In this document: positions 52,334 to 61,752 of the stretch, one piece after another
Layout: each line of letters opens with the position of its first letter
Numbering within the stretch: the first letter of the stretch is position 1
Assembly: GCF_009789575.1 (NCBI RefSeq)
Contig: NZ_CP046908.1
Coordinates: 4,183,001 to 4,247,000 of the forward strand
From: Stappia indica
GTDB taxonomy: Bacteria; Pseudomonadota; Alphaproteobacteria; Rhizobiales; Stappiaceae
DNA: 64,000 bases
Direction of reading: 5' to 3'
Position numbers and translations under genes: made by a program
The notes under the pieces: generated by a model
Told to the model about the DNA's origin: nothing
The model's database searches: none
What the model saw: the letters and a program-made list of their open reading frames with translations, nothing else

Positions 52334-52648
52334 TCAGGCGGAACCGGGCGCGCTCCGATAGAGGCGGAGCGGCTTGGTCGGCGCGCGCGCGATGGTGCCT
52401 TTTGCCTCCAGGTCGAGCTGGACCGCCTTCAGCCACCAGCCGGCGGTCGCGCCTTCCGGGAACAGCGCGTGCGGCAGATGCGGCAGCAGCGCCGCCTTGG
52501 CCTCGGCCACCGTCAGCCCCGGCTTGTCCTGCGTCAGGACGGACAGCAGGGCGGTGCGCATCGCCTCGTATTTGGCGCGGTCGACACGCGAGGTCCTGCC
52601 GGGCGTGTTGACGTTTTCGATCTCGATCCTGTCGTCAGGCCGGGGCAT
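52334..52648 (-). CDS. Small DUF6958-like protein
   Basis: 104 residues. NVNTPGRTSRVDRAKYEAMR at the N-terminus and PEGATAGWWLKAVQLDLEAKGTI in the middle are characteristic of a small uncharacterised family often annotated as DUF6958, with a winged-helix feel. It overlaps the preceding gene by 14 bases and is third in a TetR-led operon. Function unknown. Confidence 0.7.
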   Translation of the reverse strand: MPRPDDRIEIENVNTPGRTSRVDRAKYEAMRTALLSVLTQDKPGLTVAEAKAALLPHLPHALFPEGATAGWWLKAVQLDLEAKGTIARAPTKPLRLYRSAPGSA

Positions 52649-53180
52649 TCAGCACTCCTTTCACGTAGTCGGCGCGCGGGCGGCGGAAGCCCATCGCGGC
52701 CCAGGCCATGATCAGGCGCAGGAAGAACCCGGCCGAATGGGTCTTCAGGTTGGGAACGTCGTCGGGCAGAGCGGAGGGATCGTCCATGTCGCCGGTCATG
52801 GTGCGCATCTGCAGGGGCGGCAGGGTGCCGGCGGGCCACAGGGGACCGTAGAGGTCGATCCAGTGGCCGCTGGTGAAGTCGAGGAAGATCGGCGTGTTGC
52901 AGCAGGTGGCGACCACGCGGCGGGTTGTGGTCTGCGCCGTCAGGCGGTGTTCCCGCAGGTGGTCGGCGCCCTTGACGCAGCGGACGCGGTCCTTGCGATA
53001 TATCTCCGTGCGGGTGCCGCCCGTCGCCTCCCTCAGGCGCGGCGCGCCGGGCAGGGCCTCGAACACGTCCGCGGCGGTCCGGCACGAGGTGCACAGGCAC
53101 TCGGTGCTCATGATCGGCGGGTTGTCCGCCTCCATCTCGACCGCGCCGCAGGCACAGGAGAGCTTGATGGTCTGGGTCAC
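52635..53180 (-). CDS. GFA-like zinc-binding protein (DUF6151-type)
   Basis: 181 residues from a GTG at 53180 that overlaps the TetR stop. Cys pairs (LSCACGAVEME, ECLCTSC, and TCCNTPIFLDF) form the Mss4/GFA-like zinc fold found in glutathione-dependent formaldehyde-activating proteins and the uncharacterised DUF6151 group. It may act on small thiol adducts; no substrate can be named. Middle gene of the operon. Confidence 0.75.
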   Translation of the reverse strand: MTQTIKLSCACGAVEMEADNPPIMSTECLCTSCRTAADVFEALPGAPRLREATGGTRTEIYRKDRVRCVKGADHLREHRLTAQTTTRRVVATCCNTPIFLDFTSGHWIDLYGPLWPAGTLPPLQMRTMTGDMDDPSALPDDVPNLKTHSAGFFLRLIMAWAAMGFRRPRADYVKGVLNAPA

Positions 53181-53815
53181 GGCGTCGTCTCCTTCCGGGG
53201 CTGGCCGAACAGATGGCGGATATAGCGTTCGAGATGGTCGAGGCTCTCGCGGGCAAGGCCGGGATCGTTGCCCGCCTTGGCGAGGATGAAGCCGCCCTGG
53301 ATGACCGCCTGCGTGTGGCGGGCAAGGCTTTCGGCCGTCCACTCGCCGCGAATGCCGCGCGCCTCCATCGCCGCGCGGATGTCGCTTTCCAGCGTCGCCG
53401 CGTGGCCGAAGATGCTGCTGCCGCAGGCATCGCGGATGTCGGGCGAGGCGGCGTGGACCTCCTGCACCAGGGTCCCGACAAGGCAGGTGAACTCTGAGAA
53501 TTCGCCCTCGATGATCGACTTGCGGAAGGCGACATAGGCCAGCACACGGTCCAGCGGATCGTCCGGCAGGTGGTAGGGCGCCGCCTCGAAGAAGGCCGTC
53601 GTGCCGCTCTCCCAGTACTCGGCCGCGGCGACGCCGAGCGCCTCCTTGGAACCGAACTGGTGGAAGAACGCGCCCTTCGTCACCTCGGCGAGCCGGCACA
53701 GGTCGTCGACGGAGGTGGCGGCAAACCCCTTCGCACGAATGCTGTGCTGGGCGGCCTCCAGAAGGCGGGTGCGGGCATCGCCGCGTTCGGGGGACTGTTT
53801 GGATGGTCTTGGCAT
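53177..53815 (-). CDS. TetR-family transcriptional regulator
   Basis: 212 residues. TetR_N helix-turn-helix (RLLEAAQHSIRAKGFAATSVDDLCRLAEVTKGAFFHQFGSKEAL) across residues 17-60, then a helical ligand domain. It heads the operon with the GFA-like and DUF6958-like genes (GTGA overlap). A perfect palindrome sits five bases before its start codon and is presumably its own operator. Ligand unknown. Confidence 0.9.
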   Translation of the reverse strand: MPRPSKQSPERGDARTRLLEAAQHSIRAKGFAATSVDDLCRLAEVTKGAFFHQFGSKEALGVAAAEYWESGTTAFFEAAPYHLPDDPLDRVLAYVAFRKSIIEGEFSEFTCLVGTLVQEVHAASPDIRDACGSSIFGHAATLESDIRAAMEARGIRGEWTAESLARHTQAVIQGGFILAKAGNDPGLARESLDHLERYIRHLFGQPRKETTP

Positions 53816-53820
53816 GACAG

Positions 53821-53846
53821 ATACATACCATACGGTTGGTATGTAT
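53821..53846. promoter_or_regulatory. TetR operator ATACATACCA-N6-TGGTATGTAT
   Basis: Perfect 10+10 bp inverted repeat, six-base spacer, five bases before the TetR start. On the minus strand a TTGCCA -35 and TATGTA -10 overlap it with an 18 bp spacer, putting the transcription start at or next to the ATG. No ribosome site fits in the remaining five bases, so the mRNA may be leaderless. Confidence 0.8.
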
Positions 53847-53994
53847 GGCAAGGGGGAGTCTTGCGCAGCTGGCGGGGGGCGCTGCAGGGGGGCGCTGCGG
53901 GAGGCTGGATGGGGGCTGGGGGAGGTTTGTGGTGCGCTGGGGGGGGAGGTCGGATGGTGGGCTGCTTGGGCGCGCGCCGTCCCCACCCTCCGAG
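53847..53994. other. G-rich intergenic stretch
   Basis: About 150 bp upstream of the TetR promoter, strongly G-biased on the plus strand (many GGGGG runs). No gene seen. Confidence 0.4.
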
Positions 53995-54076
53995 GTCACC
54001 CCGTCCGCAGGCGAAGCCGGAGAGCCTGGGCTTATTGGCTGTCAGAGCGATGGTGAGGACGCACCGGCCATGCCCC

Positions 54077-54300
54077 ACGCACCCCTCTCCCCCCTTGAGG
54101 GGGAGATGTCGGCGGCAGCCGACAGAGGGGGGTGAGCAGCGCCCGAGATGAAGCGCTGCCCTCTCCCGGCGCGTCCTCCCGGACGCAATCCTCTCCTTTC
54201 GTCATCCCGCACGGAGCGAAGAGCAGATGCGGGATCGGAGAGCCGAGGACGATTGCCGCAGCGCTCAGGAAGCTCCATAGCCGCCGTGCCTCCCCGGTCC
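54077..54300 (+). repeat. Direct repeat copy A
   Basis: About 224 bp, repeated at an exact 960 bp offset (copy B at 55037) with few substitutions. Begins ACGCACCCCTCTCCCCCCTT. Confidence 0.85.
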
Positions 54301-55036
54301 CGGATCTTCGGCCTTCGGCCTCGTCCGGGAAGACGCCAAGGAGAGGCATCCCACCTCACGCCGGCTGAGGGTGCCAATGGTTCCGCACTCTCACGATGCT
54401 CCTCCGGAGTGACAGCCGTGGAGTGGGGGCAGCCTCGCATCCTTTCGGCCGTCACCCCGGCCGCAGGCGAAGCCGAAGAGCCGGGGGCTAATGGCTTCCA
54501 GAGCGGTGGTGAGGATGCACCGGCGCCAGCCCCGCTCTCCCCTCTCCCCCCATGAGGGGGAGATGTCGGCGTAGCCGACAGAGGAGGGTAAGCAGAGGGA
54601 ACAGCGCTGGTGACGACCCGTCGCCCGAAGCCGCACACGCAGGATGTCGTCCCGGTTTCGGCGCAGCCGGAGACCGGGAACCAGTAACCCCGCACGGTTC
54701 GGCTCAGGCCTCAGTGCCGCCGCCGGAACGCCGGTGGCGGCTAGCATCGCGCCGCCATCCGCCCCAGCGGATACTGGACGCCTGCCTGCGCAGGCGTGAC
54801 AGCCGAGTGGGGAGAATGAAAGCGGCGGCAACACGCTCCCGTCCCACGCACCACCCATCCCCGCATCATCCCGCACGGAGCGAGGCGCCGATCCGGGATC
54901 GGAGAGCCGGGGGCGGATGAGGTGCGCGCCCGAAAGAGGCCACGACCGCTGTGGCTCGCCGGTTCCGGGTCGCGGCTGCGCCTTGCCCGGAATGACGAAC
55001 ACAGAGGTAGGGGCCACGACACGTGGACCGAGCCCC

Positions 55037-55260
55037 ACGCACCCGTCTCCCCCCTTGAGGGGGAGATGTCGGCGACAGCCGACAGAGGGGGGTGAGCAGC
55101 GCCCGAGATGAAGCGCTGCCCTCTCCCGGCGCGTCCTCCCGGACGCAATCCTCTCCTTTCGTCATCCCGCACGGAGCGAAGAGCAGATGCGGGATCGGCG
55201 AGCCGGGGACGATTGCCGCAGTGCTCAGGAAACACCACAGCCGCTGTGCCTCCCCGGTTC
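55037..55260 (+). repeat. Direct repeat copy B
   Basis: Second copy of the repeat at 54077-54300. Differences concentrate in the last 60 bp. Confidence 0.85.
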
Positions 55261-55600
55261 CGGGTCGCGGCTTCGCCTTGCCCGGAATGACGCCAGGGAG
55301 AGGGTGGAGCGACGAGCGCAGCCGCGAGTTGCAACAAGCGCCTTCCGCCTCACGCCGGCTGAGGGTGCCAATGGCTCCCGGCTCTGCGCTTGCGCGCGGC
55401 CGAGATGACAGCCTGAGAAAGAAACGACCGGAAGAGCGGTCCGTCGTGAGCGGTCGGCCAGGGGCTGGGGTCGAACGGCCGAGGGCGGGGTGGGCCGGTG
55501 TTCGGCAGCCGGCCGGGGCGGCCGGTGCAGCTGCCCGCAGTCGAGGGAAAGGCGGCGGCGGTTCCGTCGCCTTCCGGTTCTCGACGGAGAGCGACGCCCC

Positions 55601-57397
55601 CTAGAACTCCCGGACCAGGTGGCCTTCGCCGACCGGATACATCCGCGAGGCCGGGCGGATCCAGTCGAGCGCGCGCACCGGGCTCTTCAGCTCGTCGGTG
55701 AGGAGCCCGCCGCGCTGGCGCTTGTCGGCGGGATCGGGCACCGGAACGGCTTCGATCAGCTTCTTCGTGTAGGGGTGCTGCGGGTTGCGCAGCACCGCGT
55801 CGCGCGGGCCGATCTCGACGATCTCGCCGAGCAGCATCACGGCGATGCGGTGGCTGACCCGCTCGACCACGGCGATGTCGTGGCTGATGAAGAGATAGGC
55901 AAGGCCGAGCTCCCGCTGCAGGTCGAGCATCAGGTTGATCACCTGCGCCTTGATCGAGGCATCCAGCGCGGAGACGGACTCGTCCGCCACGATCATCTTC
56001 GGCTCGAGCGCCAGGCTGCGGGCGATGCAGATGCGCTGGCGCTGGCCGCCGGAGAACTCGTGCGGGAAGCGCAGCGCGTGCTCCTCCTTCAGCCCGACGA
56101 GGCGCAGCAGCTCGTTGACCCGGTCGGGGATCGCCTCGTCGGCCATCAGCTTATGCACGCGGATCGGTTCGGCGATGGCCGAGCCGACCGCCTGGCGCGG
56201 GTTGAGCGAGCCGTAGGGGTCCTGGAAGATCATCTGCAACCGCTGGCGGGCAAGGCGCAGCTCGCCGTGGTTTGCGGCCATCAGGTCCTTGCCCTCGAAC
56301 AGGATCTCGCCGCCTGCCGGCTGCACCAGCCGCAGGATCGAGCGGCCCGTCGTCGACTTGCCGCAGCCCGATTCCCCGACAAGCGCCAGCGTCTCGCCGG
56401 CGGCGAGCGTCAGCGACACGTCCTCGACCGCATGGACATTGCCGACCGGCCGGTTGAGCAGCCCGCCGCGCACGGAAAACCGCGTCGTCAGGTTGCGCAC
56501 TTCCAGCAGCGGCGCGCCGCGCATGTCCGGTTCGTTGTCGGGCTCGGGGCCCGCGCCGGTGTCGTCGAGCTTGGGGAAGCGGCGCGGCGTCCTGGTGTCG
56601 CCGAGCCCGCCGAGCCGGGGTACGGCGCCGAGCAGCATCTTGGTGTAGGGGTGCTCGGGCGCGGCGAAGAGCCGGTCGACAGGGGCTTCCTCCACCTTGT
56701 CGCCGCGCAGCATGACGACGACCCGGTCGGAGATCTCCGCGACGACGCCCATGTCGTGGGTGATGAACATCACCGCCATGCCGATCTCGCTCTGCAGCTC
56801 GCGGATGAGCTGGAGGATCTGCGCCTGGATGGTGACGTCGAGGGCGGTGGTCGGCTCGTCGGCGATCAGGAGCTTGGGCTGGCAGGCGAGCGCCATGGCG
56901 ATCATCGCCCGCTGGCGCATGCCGCCGGAGAAGGAGTGCGGATACTCGCCGATCCGCCGTTTCGCGTCGGGAATGCGGACGAGATCGAACAGCCGCAGTA
57001 CCTCTGTTTCCGCTTGGGCCTGGCTCATGCCGCGATGGCGATAGAGCACCTCGGCGATCTGGAAGCCGATCTTCAGCACCGGGTTGAGGCTGGTCATCGG
57101 CTCCTGGAAGATCATGCCGATCTCGCCGCCGCGCACATCGCGCATCGCCTCCTCGTCGAGCGCGAGCAGATCGCGCCCGGACAGGCGGACCGAGCCCTCG
57201 ATGCGGCTCGAGCCTTCCTGCAGCAGCCGCATGATCGACAGCGCGGTGACCGACTTGCCGGAGCCGGACTCGCCGACGATGGCGACGGTCTCGCCGGTGT
57301 CGATGGTGAAGCCGAGATCGCGCACCACCGGCACGAAGGCGCCGTCGGTGCGGAAGGAGGTGGTGAGGCCTTCGACCTTGAGAACGGGCTCGGTCAT
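55601..57397 (-). CDS. Dpp/Opp-type ABC transporter ATPase, two fused domains
   Basis: 598 residues containing two complete ATPase modules (GsiA/YejF-like). First: [37 protein letters not shown]. Second: [37 protein letters not shown], each followed by an oligopeptide-transporter C-terminal motif ([13 protein letters not shown] and [13 protein letters not shown]). It replaces separate DppD and DppF subunits. The start overlaps the upstream permease stop. Last gene of the transporter operon. Confidence 0.95.
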   Translation of the reverse strand: MTEPVLKVEGLTTSFRTDGAFVPVVRDLGFTIDTGETVAIVGESGSGKSVTALSIMRLLQEGSSRIEGSVRLSGRDLLALDEEAMRDVRGGEIGMIFQEPMTSLNPVLKIGFQIAEVLYRHRGMSQAQAETEVLRLFDLVRIPDAKRRIGEYPHSFSGGMRQRAMIAMALACQPKLLIADEPTTALDVTIQAQILQLIRELQSEIGMAVMFITHDMGVVAEISDRVVVMLRGDKVEEAPVDRLFAAPEHPYTKMLLGAVPRLGGLGDTRTPRRFPKLDDTGAGPEPDNEPDMRGAPLLEVRNLTTRFSVRGGLLNRPVGNVHAVEDVSLTLAAGETLALVGESGCGKSTTGRSILRLVQPAGGEILFEGKDLMAANHGELRLARQRLQMIFQDPYGSLNPRQAVGSAIAEPIRVHKLMADEAIPDRVNELLRLVGLKEEHALRFPHEFSGGQRQRICIARSLALEPKMIVADESVSALDASIKAQVINLMLDLQRELGLAYLFISHDIAVVERVSHRIAVMLLGEIVEIGPRDAVLRNPQHPYTKKLIEAVPVPDPADKRQRGGLLTDELKSPVRALDWIRPASRMYPVGEGHLVREF

Positions 57398-58308
57398 TGT
57401 TCCCCCTTCAGTCGCGGATCGACCGCATCGCGCAGGCCGTCGCCCAAGAGGTTGAGAGAGAAGACGACGACGAGGATCGCCAGCGAGGGGAAGAGGGCCA
57501 GCCAGAAGCTGTCGAGAATGTTCTCGAAGCCCTCGCGGATCATGCCGCCCCAGGTGGCCGTCGGCGGATTGACGCCGAGGCCGATGAAGGCGAGCGAAGC
57601 CTCGACGCGGATGGCGGTGGCGAGCCACAGCGAGCCCATCACCAGCACTTCCGGCGCGATGTTCGGCAGGATGTGGCGGAACATCAGCCGCATGTGCGAG
57701 TAGCCGAGCGCGTGGCCGGCCTCGATGAACTCGCGGTTCTTGACCGCGATCGTCGGCGCCCTGGCGATGCGCGCGAACGGCGGGATCGCGGTGAGCGCGA
57801 TGGCGATCACGAGATTGGCGACCGACGGACCGAGCATGGCGACGACGATCAGGCCGAGGATCAGCGAGGGGAAGGCCAGCAGCACGTCCATCACCTGCAT
57901 GGTGAGCAGGTCGGTACGGCCGCCGAAATAGCCGGCGACCATGCCGATCAAGGTGCCGATGATCATCGCCGAGCCGATGGCGAGCAGGCCGATGGTCAGC
58001 GAGATGCGGGCGCCCCACAGGATGCGCGAGAGCGTGTCGCGGCCATAGTAGTCGGTGCCGAACCAATGCGCCTCCGACGGCGGCTTGAGGCGGTAGAGGA
58101 TGTTCTGCTGCAGGGGATCGTAAGGGGCGATGACCGGTGCCAGGATCGCCAGGAGGGCGACGATCAGGAACACGGCAAGGCCGACCCACGAGGTCTTGTT
58201 GGCGTTGAAGGCGTTGAACAGACCCGAAAGCACCGTCGCCAGCGCGAGGCGGTAATAGGTCATGCGCGACGGGCGTTGGCCGGTCGCGGCGGTCGGCTGG
58301 GTCGTCAT
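57394..58308 (-). CDS. Dpp/Opp-type ABC transporter permease (DppC-like)
   Basis: 304 residues, about six membrane helices, N-terminal cytoplasmic segment, [21 protein letters not shown] and the EAA coupling loop [25 protein letters not shown]. Overlaps the ATPase start by four bases and the DppB stop by four. Confidence 0.94.
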   Translation of the reverse strand: MTTQPTAATGQRPSRMTYYRLALATVLSGLFNAFNANKTSWVGLAVFLIVALLAILAPVIAPYDPLQQNILYRLKPPSEAHWFGTDYYGRDTLSRILWGARISLTIGLLAIGSAMIIGTLIGMVAGYFGGRTDLLTMQVMDVLLAFPSLILGLIVVAMLGPSVANLVIAIALTAIPPFARIARAPTIAVKNREFIEAGHALGYSHMRLMFRHILPNIAPEVLVMGSLWLATAIRVEASLAFIGLGVNPPTATWGGMIREGFENILDSFWLALFPSLAILVVVFSLNLLGDGLRDAVDPRLKGEQ

Positions 58309-59246
58309 GAGTATTTGATCCTCGGGTCGATCAGGCCGTAGGTCAGGTCGGTGATCAGGTTCACCAGCACGACGATCAGCGTGTAGATGACCATCATGCC
58401 CTGCAGCATCGTGTAGTCGCGCTGGTTGAGCGCGCCGACGATCAGCTTGCCGAGACCGGGGCGGTTGAAGACGATCTCGGTCAGCACCGAATTGCCGATC
58501 AGGATGCCGAGATAGAGGCCGACGACGGTCACCACCGGGATCAGGGCGTTGCGCAGGCAGTGCCGCCAGACGATGATCGCGAAGGCGAGGCCCTTGGCCC
58601 TGGCCGTGCGCACATAGTCCTGGTTCAGCACCTCCAGCATCGCCGAGCGGGTGACGCGGGTGATGTAGGCGGCCATGATCAGCCCGAGATTGATCGCCGG
58701 CAGGGCGAGATCCCGCGCCCGGTCGGCAAGGCCGCTGCCCTGGCCCGAGCTGATCACCGGGAACCAGCGCAGGTGGATCGAGAAGAACAAGAGCAGCAGC
58801 ACCGCCGAGACGAAGGCCGGGAACGACAGGCCGAGCAGCGAGCCGATGCGGGCGAGATAGTCCGGCAGCTTGTTGCGGCGCACCGCCGACCACACGCCGA
58901 TGGGCACGCCGACGACGATGCCGAGGATCAGCGAGGCGACGGTGAGCTCGATGGTCGCGGGAAGGACCTTGAGGATCTCCTCGATCACGGGCCGGCCCGA
59001 GACCATGGAGACGCCCCAGTCGCCCACCACGACGCCGCCGAGAAAGACGAAATACTGCTGGTAGAGCGGGACATCGAGGCCGAGGCGGATGCGCAGGGCC
59101 TCCAGCGCCGACTGGCTGGCCTGGTCGCCCAGGATCGCCAGCGCCGGATCGCCCGGCAGCACGCGGACGATGAAGAAGACGATGGTCAGCACGGCGAAAA
59201 GCGTGATCGCCGCGAAACCAAGCCGCTTGAGAACGAATGCGGTCAT
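58305..59246 (-). CDS. Dpp/Opp-type ABC transporter permease (DppB-like)
   Basis: 313 residues. N-terminal [20 protein letters not shown] and the coupling loop [29 protein letters not shown] are typical. Six membrane helices. Pairs with the DppC-like permease. GGAGG lies some 14 bases before the ATG, rather distant. Confidence 0.94.
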   Translation of the reverse strand: MTAFVLKRLGFAAITLFAVLTIVFFIVRVLPGDPALAILGDQASQSALEALRIRLGLDVPLYQQYFVFLGGVVVGDWGVSMVSGRPVIEEILKVLPATIELTVASLILGIVVGVPIGVWSAVRRNKLPDYLARIGSLLGLSFPAFVSAVLLLLFFSIHLRWFPVISSGQGSGLADRARDLALPAINLGLIMAAYITRVTRSAMLEVLNQDYVRTARAKGLAFAIIVWRHCLRNALIPVVTVVGLYLGILIGNSVLTEIVFNRPGLGKLIVGALNQRDYTMLQGMMVIYTLIVVLVNLITDLTYGLIDPRIKYS

Positions 59247-59322
59247 GTAAGGCGAGCCTCCGTCGCCCACGGGCAGGGACGCGCTGGCGCGCGCCCGCCG
59301 TGGCGGATGAGATCGCTTGCCG

Positions 59323-59347
59323 CCGCCGGGCAAGATGCGCCCGGCGG
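59323..59347 (-). other. Stem-loop between binding-protein and permease genes
   Basis: CCGCCGGGC-N7-GCCCGGCGG, a perfect 9 bp hairpin in the 163 bp gap after the substrate-binding gene. Likely stabilises the binding-protein message. Confidence 0.55.
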
Positions 59348-59409
59348 AAGAAGCGTCGTCACTTGCCGGACCGGCCTTGCGGCCCTCCGGTGCGGAGCTT
59401 ACGCGCTTC

Positions 59410-60951
59410 TCACTGCGAGAAGGACGCGGCTTCGGTGACGGGCGGGCTGAGGTTCAGCGATCCGTTCACCTCGACGCCGAGGTCGAGCGTGTCCTTCCAG
59501 GCCCACAGCTGCATGCTCTGCACGATCGGCACGGCGCAGACTTCCGCCATGATCTTGCGCTGGGCCTCGGCCCAGTATTCGAGCTGCTTCTGCTTGTCGC
59601 CTTCCACGCGCGCCGCCTCGATCTCCGCATCGGCAACCGCGCAATGGGAGAAGTTGGTGATCGCCGTCGGTGTGCCGACGATCGACGGGGAGTAGAAGAA
59701 CTGCGTCAGGTAGACGTCCGCGACGGGGAAGCGGGCGGCCGCGTAATGGGTCACCTGGCTCATGTCCTTGCGGATCTGCTCGTGGAACGTCGCGTGCTCG
59801 ACGGTCTCGATCTCCAGGTTGATGTTCGCCTCGCGCAGCAGCGCCTGGATCGCCTCCATGGTGGTCAGCATGCCCGGCAGCGTGGTGTGGATCGCCTTGA
59901 TGGTCACGCCGTCCGGATGGCCGGCCTCGGCGAGCAGGGCCTTGGCCTTCTCCACCGAATGCTCGTAGGTCGGCACGTCGGCGGTGTAGCCGAGATGGCC
60001 TTCGGGCACCGGCGAGATCGCCGCAAGCGTGACGTCCGGGCCCTTGAACTGGACCATGGCGTCGCGGTTGATCGCATGGGCGACGGCCTGGCGCACGCGC
60101 AGATCATCGAGCGGCGGCATCGTCATGTTGAGGTGGATGACCGACATCTCGCCCGGCTTCATCACCGACACGACCGTGCCCGGCACCTGCTTGATGCGCT
60201 CGACCCAGGTCTGCTCCTGCTTGCCGTAGATCATGTCGACTTCGCCGGCCTGGAAGGCAAGATCACGCGAGGAATCGGACGGGATGTAACGGTAGAAGAT
60301 CTCCTTGATCTTCGGCTCGCCGCGGAAATAGTCCGGATTGGCGACCAGCTTCACGTATTGCTGCGGCTGGTACTCGGCGAACATGAAGGGGCCGGTGCCG
60401 ATGGGGGTGCGCTGATACTCGTCGCCGAGCGCCTCGACCGCGTCCTTGCAGACGATGTTGCCGCCATGATACGGCACCAGGAGGCCGAGCAGGCTCGGGA
60501 TCTTGTTCTTGAGCTTGATGGTGACTTCCAGCGGACCGGTCGCCTCGACGCTGTCGAAGGCCGTGTAGTCCTTGGCGAAGGCGGAGATGTCCGTATTGGC
60601 CGAGCGCTTCAGCGAATAGACCACGTCCTCCGCGTCGATCTTGCCGTAGTCGCCGTGGCACTCCACGTCGTCGCGCAAGGAAAAGACCCAGGTCAGGCCG
60701 TCATCGGAGGTGGTCCAGCTGCTGGCGATGTCCGGCTCGATGAATTCCGGGCTCGCCTCGCCCGGCTTGATCCGCACCAGACCGTTGAACATCCAGTGAA
60801 GGAGGCCCTTGTCGGGGGTGGAGGTCGCCACATGCGGGTCGAGCTTGCCCGCATCCGCGCTCGCCATACCCACATTCAGGGTCGTTCCGGCGGCATAGGC
60901 CTGTCCTGTCGCCAGCAAGGCTGCAAGTGCAATTCCCAGTCCGGTTTTCAT
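59410..60951 (-). CDS. Dpp/Opp-type ABC transporter substrate-binding protein
   Basis: 513 residues with a signal peptide (cleavage near AYAAG, residue 21). SBP_bac_5 family: LVRIKPGEASPEFIEPDIASSW, DVECHGDYGKIDAEDVVYSL, HLNMTMPPLDDLRVRQAVAHA. Members bind peptides, opines, or other small molecules. Given that its operon neighbours are an SDR and two DAO-type oxidoreductases, an amino-acid derivative is a plausible ligand. Confidence 0.92.
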   Translation of the reverse strand: MKTGLGIALAALLATGQAYAAGTTLNVGMASADAGKLDPHVATSTPDKGLLHWMFNGLVRIKPGEASPEFIEPDIASSWTTSDDGLTWVFSLRDDVECHGDYGKIDAEDVVYSLKRSANTDISAFAKDYTAFDSVEATGPLEVTIKLKNKIPSLLGLLVPYHGGNIVCKDAVEALGDEYQRTPIGTGPFMFAEYQPQQYVKLVANPDYFRGEPKIKEIFYRYIPSDSSRDLAFQAGEVDMIYGKQEQTWVERIKQVPGTVVSVMKPGEMSVIHLNMTMPPLDDLRVRQAVAHAINRDAMVQFKGPDVTLAAISPVPEGHLGYTADVPTYEHSVEKAKALLAEAGHPDGVTIKAIHTTLPGMLTTMEAIQALLREANINLEIETVEHATFHEQIRKDMSQVTHYAAARFPVADVYLTQFFYSPSIVGTPTAITNFSHCAVADAEIEAARVEGDKQKQLEYWAEAQRKIMAEVCAVPIVQSMQLWAWKDTLDLGVEVNGSLNLSPPVTEAASFSQ

Positions 60952-61025
60952 GGTCCTGTCCTCTGGTCGATGTTTTGTTTTGTATTTTTTTGTCTATGGG
61001 GCCCTTTTGTTGTTCACGCTGCTCC

Positions 61026-61739
61026 TCACAGCGTGTCTTCAAGCCGGCAGTTTACCAGCATTTCCGCCATGGCTGCCGTGTTCGGCAGGGCCAGCGCCAG
61101 GGCGGTAATTTCGGCGAAATCGTCGGGATGGATCATCTCCTCCCGCGAGATCTTGGTGACCCCGTCGGTCAGATCCGTTGCGACGAAACTCGGGCAGACG
61201 GCGGTGGCGCGAACGCCGTGGTCCCAGCCGATGCGGCGGGTGCCGTGGGTGAGCGCCATGAGGGCGTGCTTGGTCATGTTATAGGCAACGTTCTCGTTGC
61301 GCACGCGCTTGCCCGACAGCGAGGCGACATTGATCACCCGGCCGCTGCCGGCGGCCTTCAGATGCGGCAGGCAGGCCCGCGTCAGGAACAGCGGGCCCTT
61401 GACGTTGATGGTCCACAGCGCGTCGAGGTCTTCCTCCTCGCCGCTTTCGATGGAGAAGGTGTTGGAGGTGCCGGCATTGTTGACGAGCCCGTCGAGCCGG
61501 CCGAAGCGGGCGAGCGTCGCCGCCAGCCATTCGCCATGGGTGGCGCGCTCGCCGGCATCGTAGCGGGCGCACAGGAACCGGTCGCCCGGCGCATCGCCCA
61601 GGAGCCCGGCGAGCGCATCCGGGTTCCGCGCGCCGGCGCTGACGCTGTAGCCCTTGTCGAGAAGCTTGCGGGTGATCGCCAGCCCGATGCCCCGGCTGGC
61701 GCCGGACACCATGACCACGCGGCCTTCGGGATTGAGCAT
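61026..61739 (-). CDS. Short-chain dehydrogenase/reductase
   Basis: 237 residues, classical SDR: NAD(P) motif VSGASRGIGLAI, NNAG at residues 89-92, catalytic Ser in NVASLSGKR and YNMTKHA with Tyr and Lys. Oxidises or reduces an alcohol/ketone. In the same direction as, and 74 bp upstream of, the binding-protein gene; 13 bp separate it from the oxidoreductase gene before it. Substrate unknown. Confidence 0.92.
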   Translation of the reverse strand: MLNPEGRVVMVSGASRGIGLAITRKLLDKGYSVSAGARNPDALAGLLGDAPGDRFLCARYDAGERATHGEWLAATLARFGRLDGLVNNAGTSNTFSIESGEEEDLDALWTINVKGPLFLTRACLPHLKAAGSGRVINVASLSGKRVRNENVAYNMTKHALMALTHGTRRIGWDHGVRATAVCPSFVATDLTDGVTKISREEMIHPDDFAEITALALALPNTAAMAEMLVNCRLEDTL

Positions 61740-61752
61740 GGGCTGGTCTCCT

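Larger units (their letters stand above)
53995..55400. repeat. Mosaic of palindromic intergenic repeats
   Basis: About 1.4 kb made of modules related to the array at 30446-33403: CCGCAGGCGAAGCCGGAGAGCC (in 54003-54025), CTTGAGGGGGAGATGTCGGC blocks (54092, 54552, 55052), GTCATCCCGCACGGAGCGAAG blocks, and a GATACTGGACGCCTGCCTG segment (54770). Modules occur in both orientations and no gene is supported inside. From 55400 to 55600 nothing further was recognised. Confidence 0.85.

Noticed and set aside
55490-57703. A 737-codon plus-strand frame opposite the Dpp ATPase
   Set aside because: Opposite to a fused ABC ATPase with two full sets of Walker and signature motifs; shadow frame.
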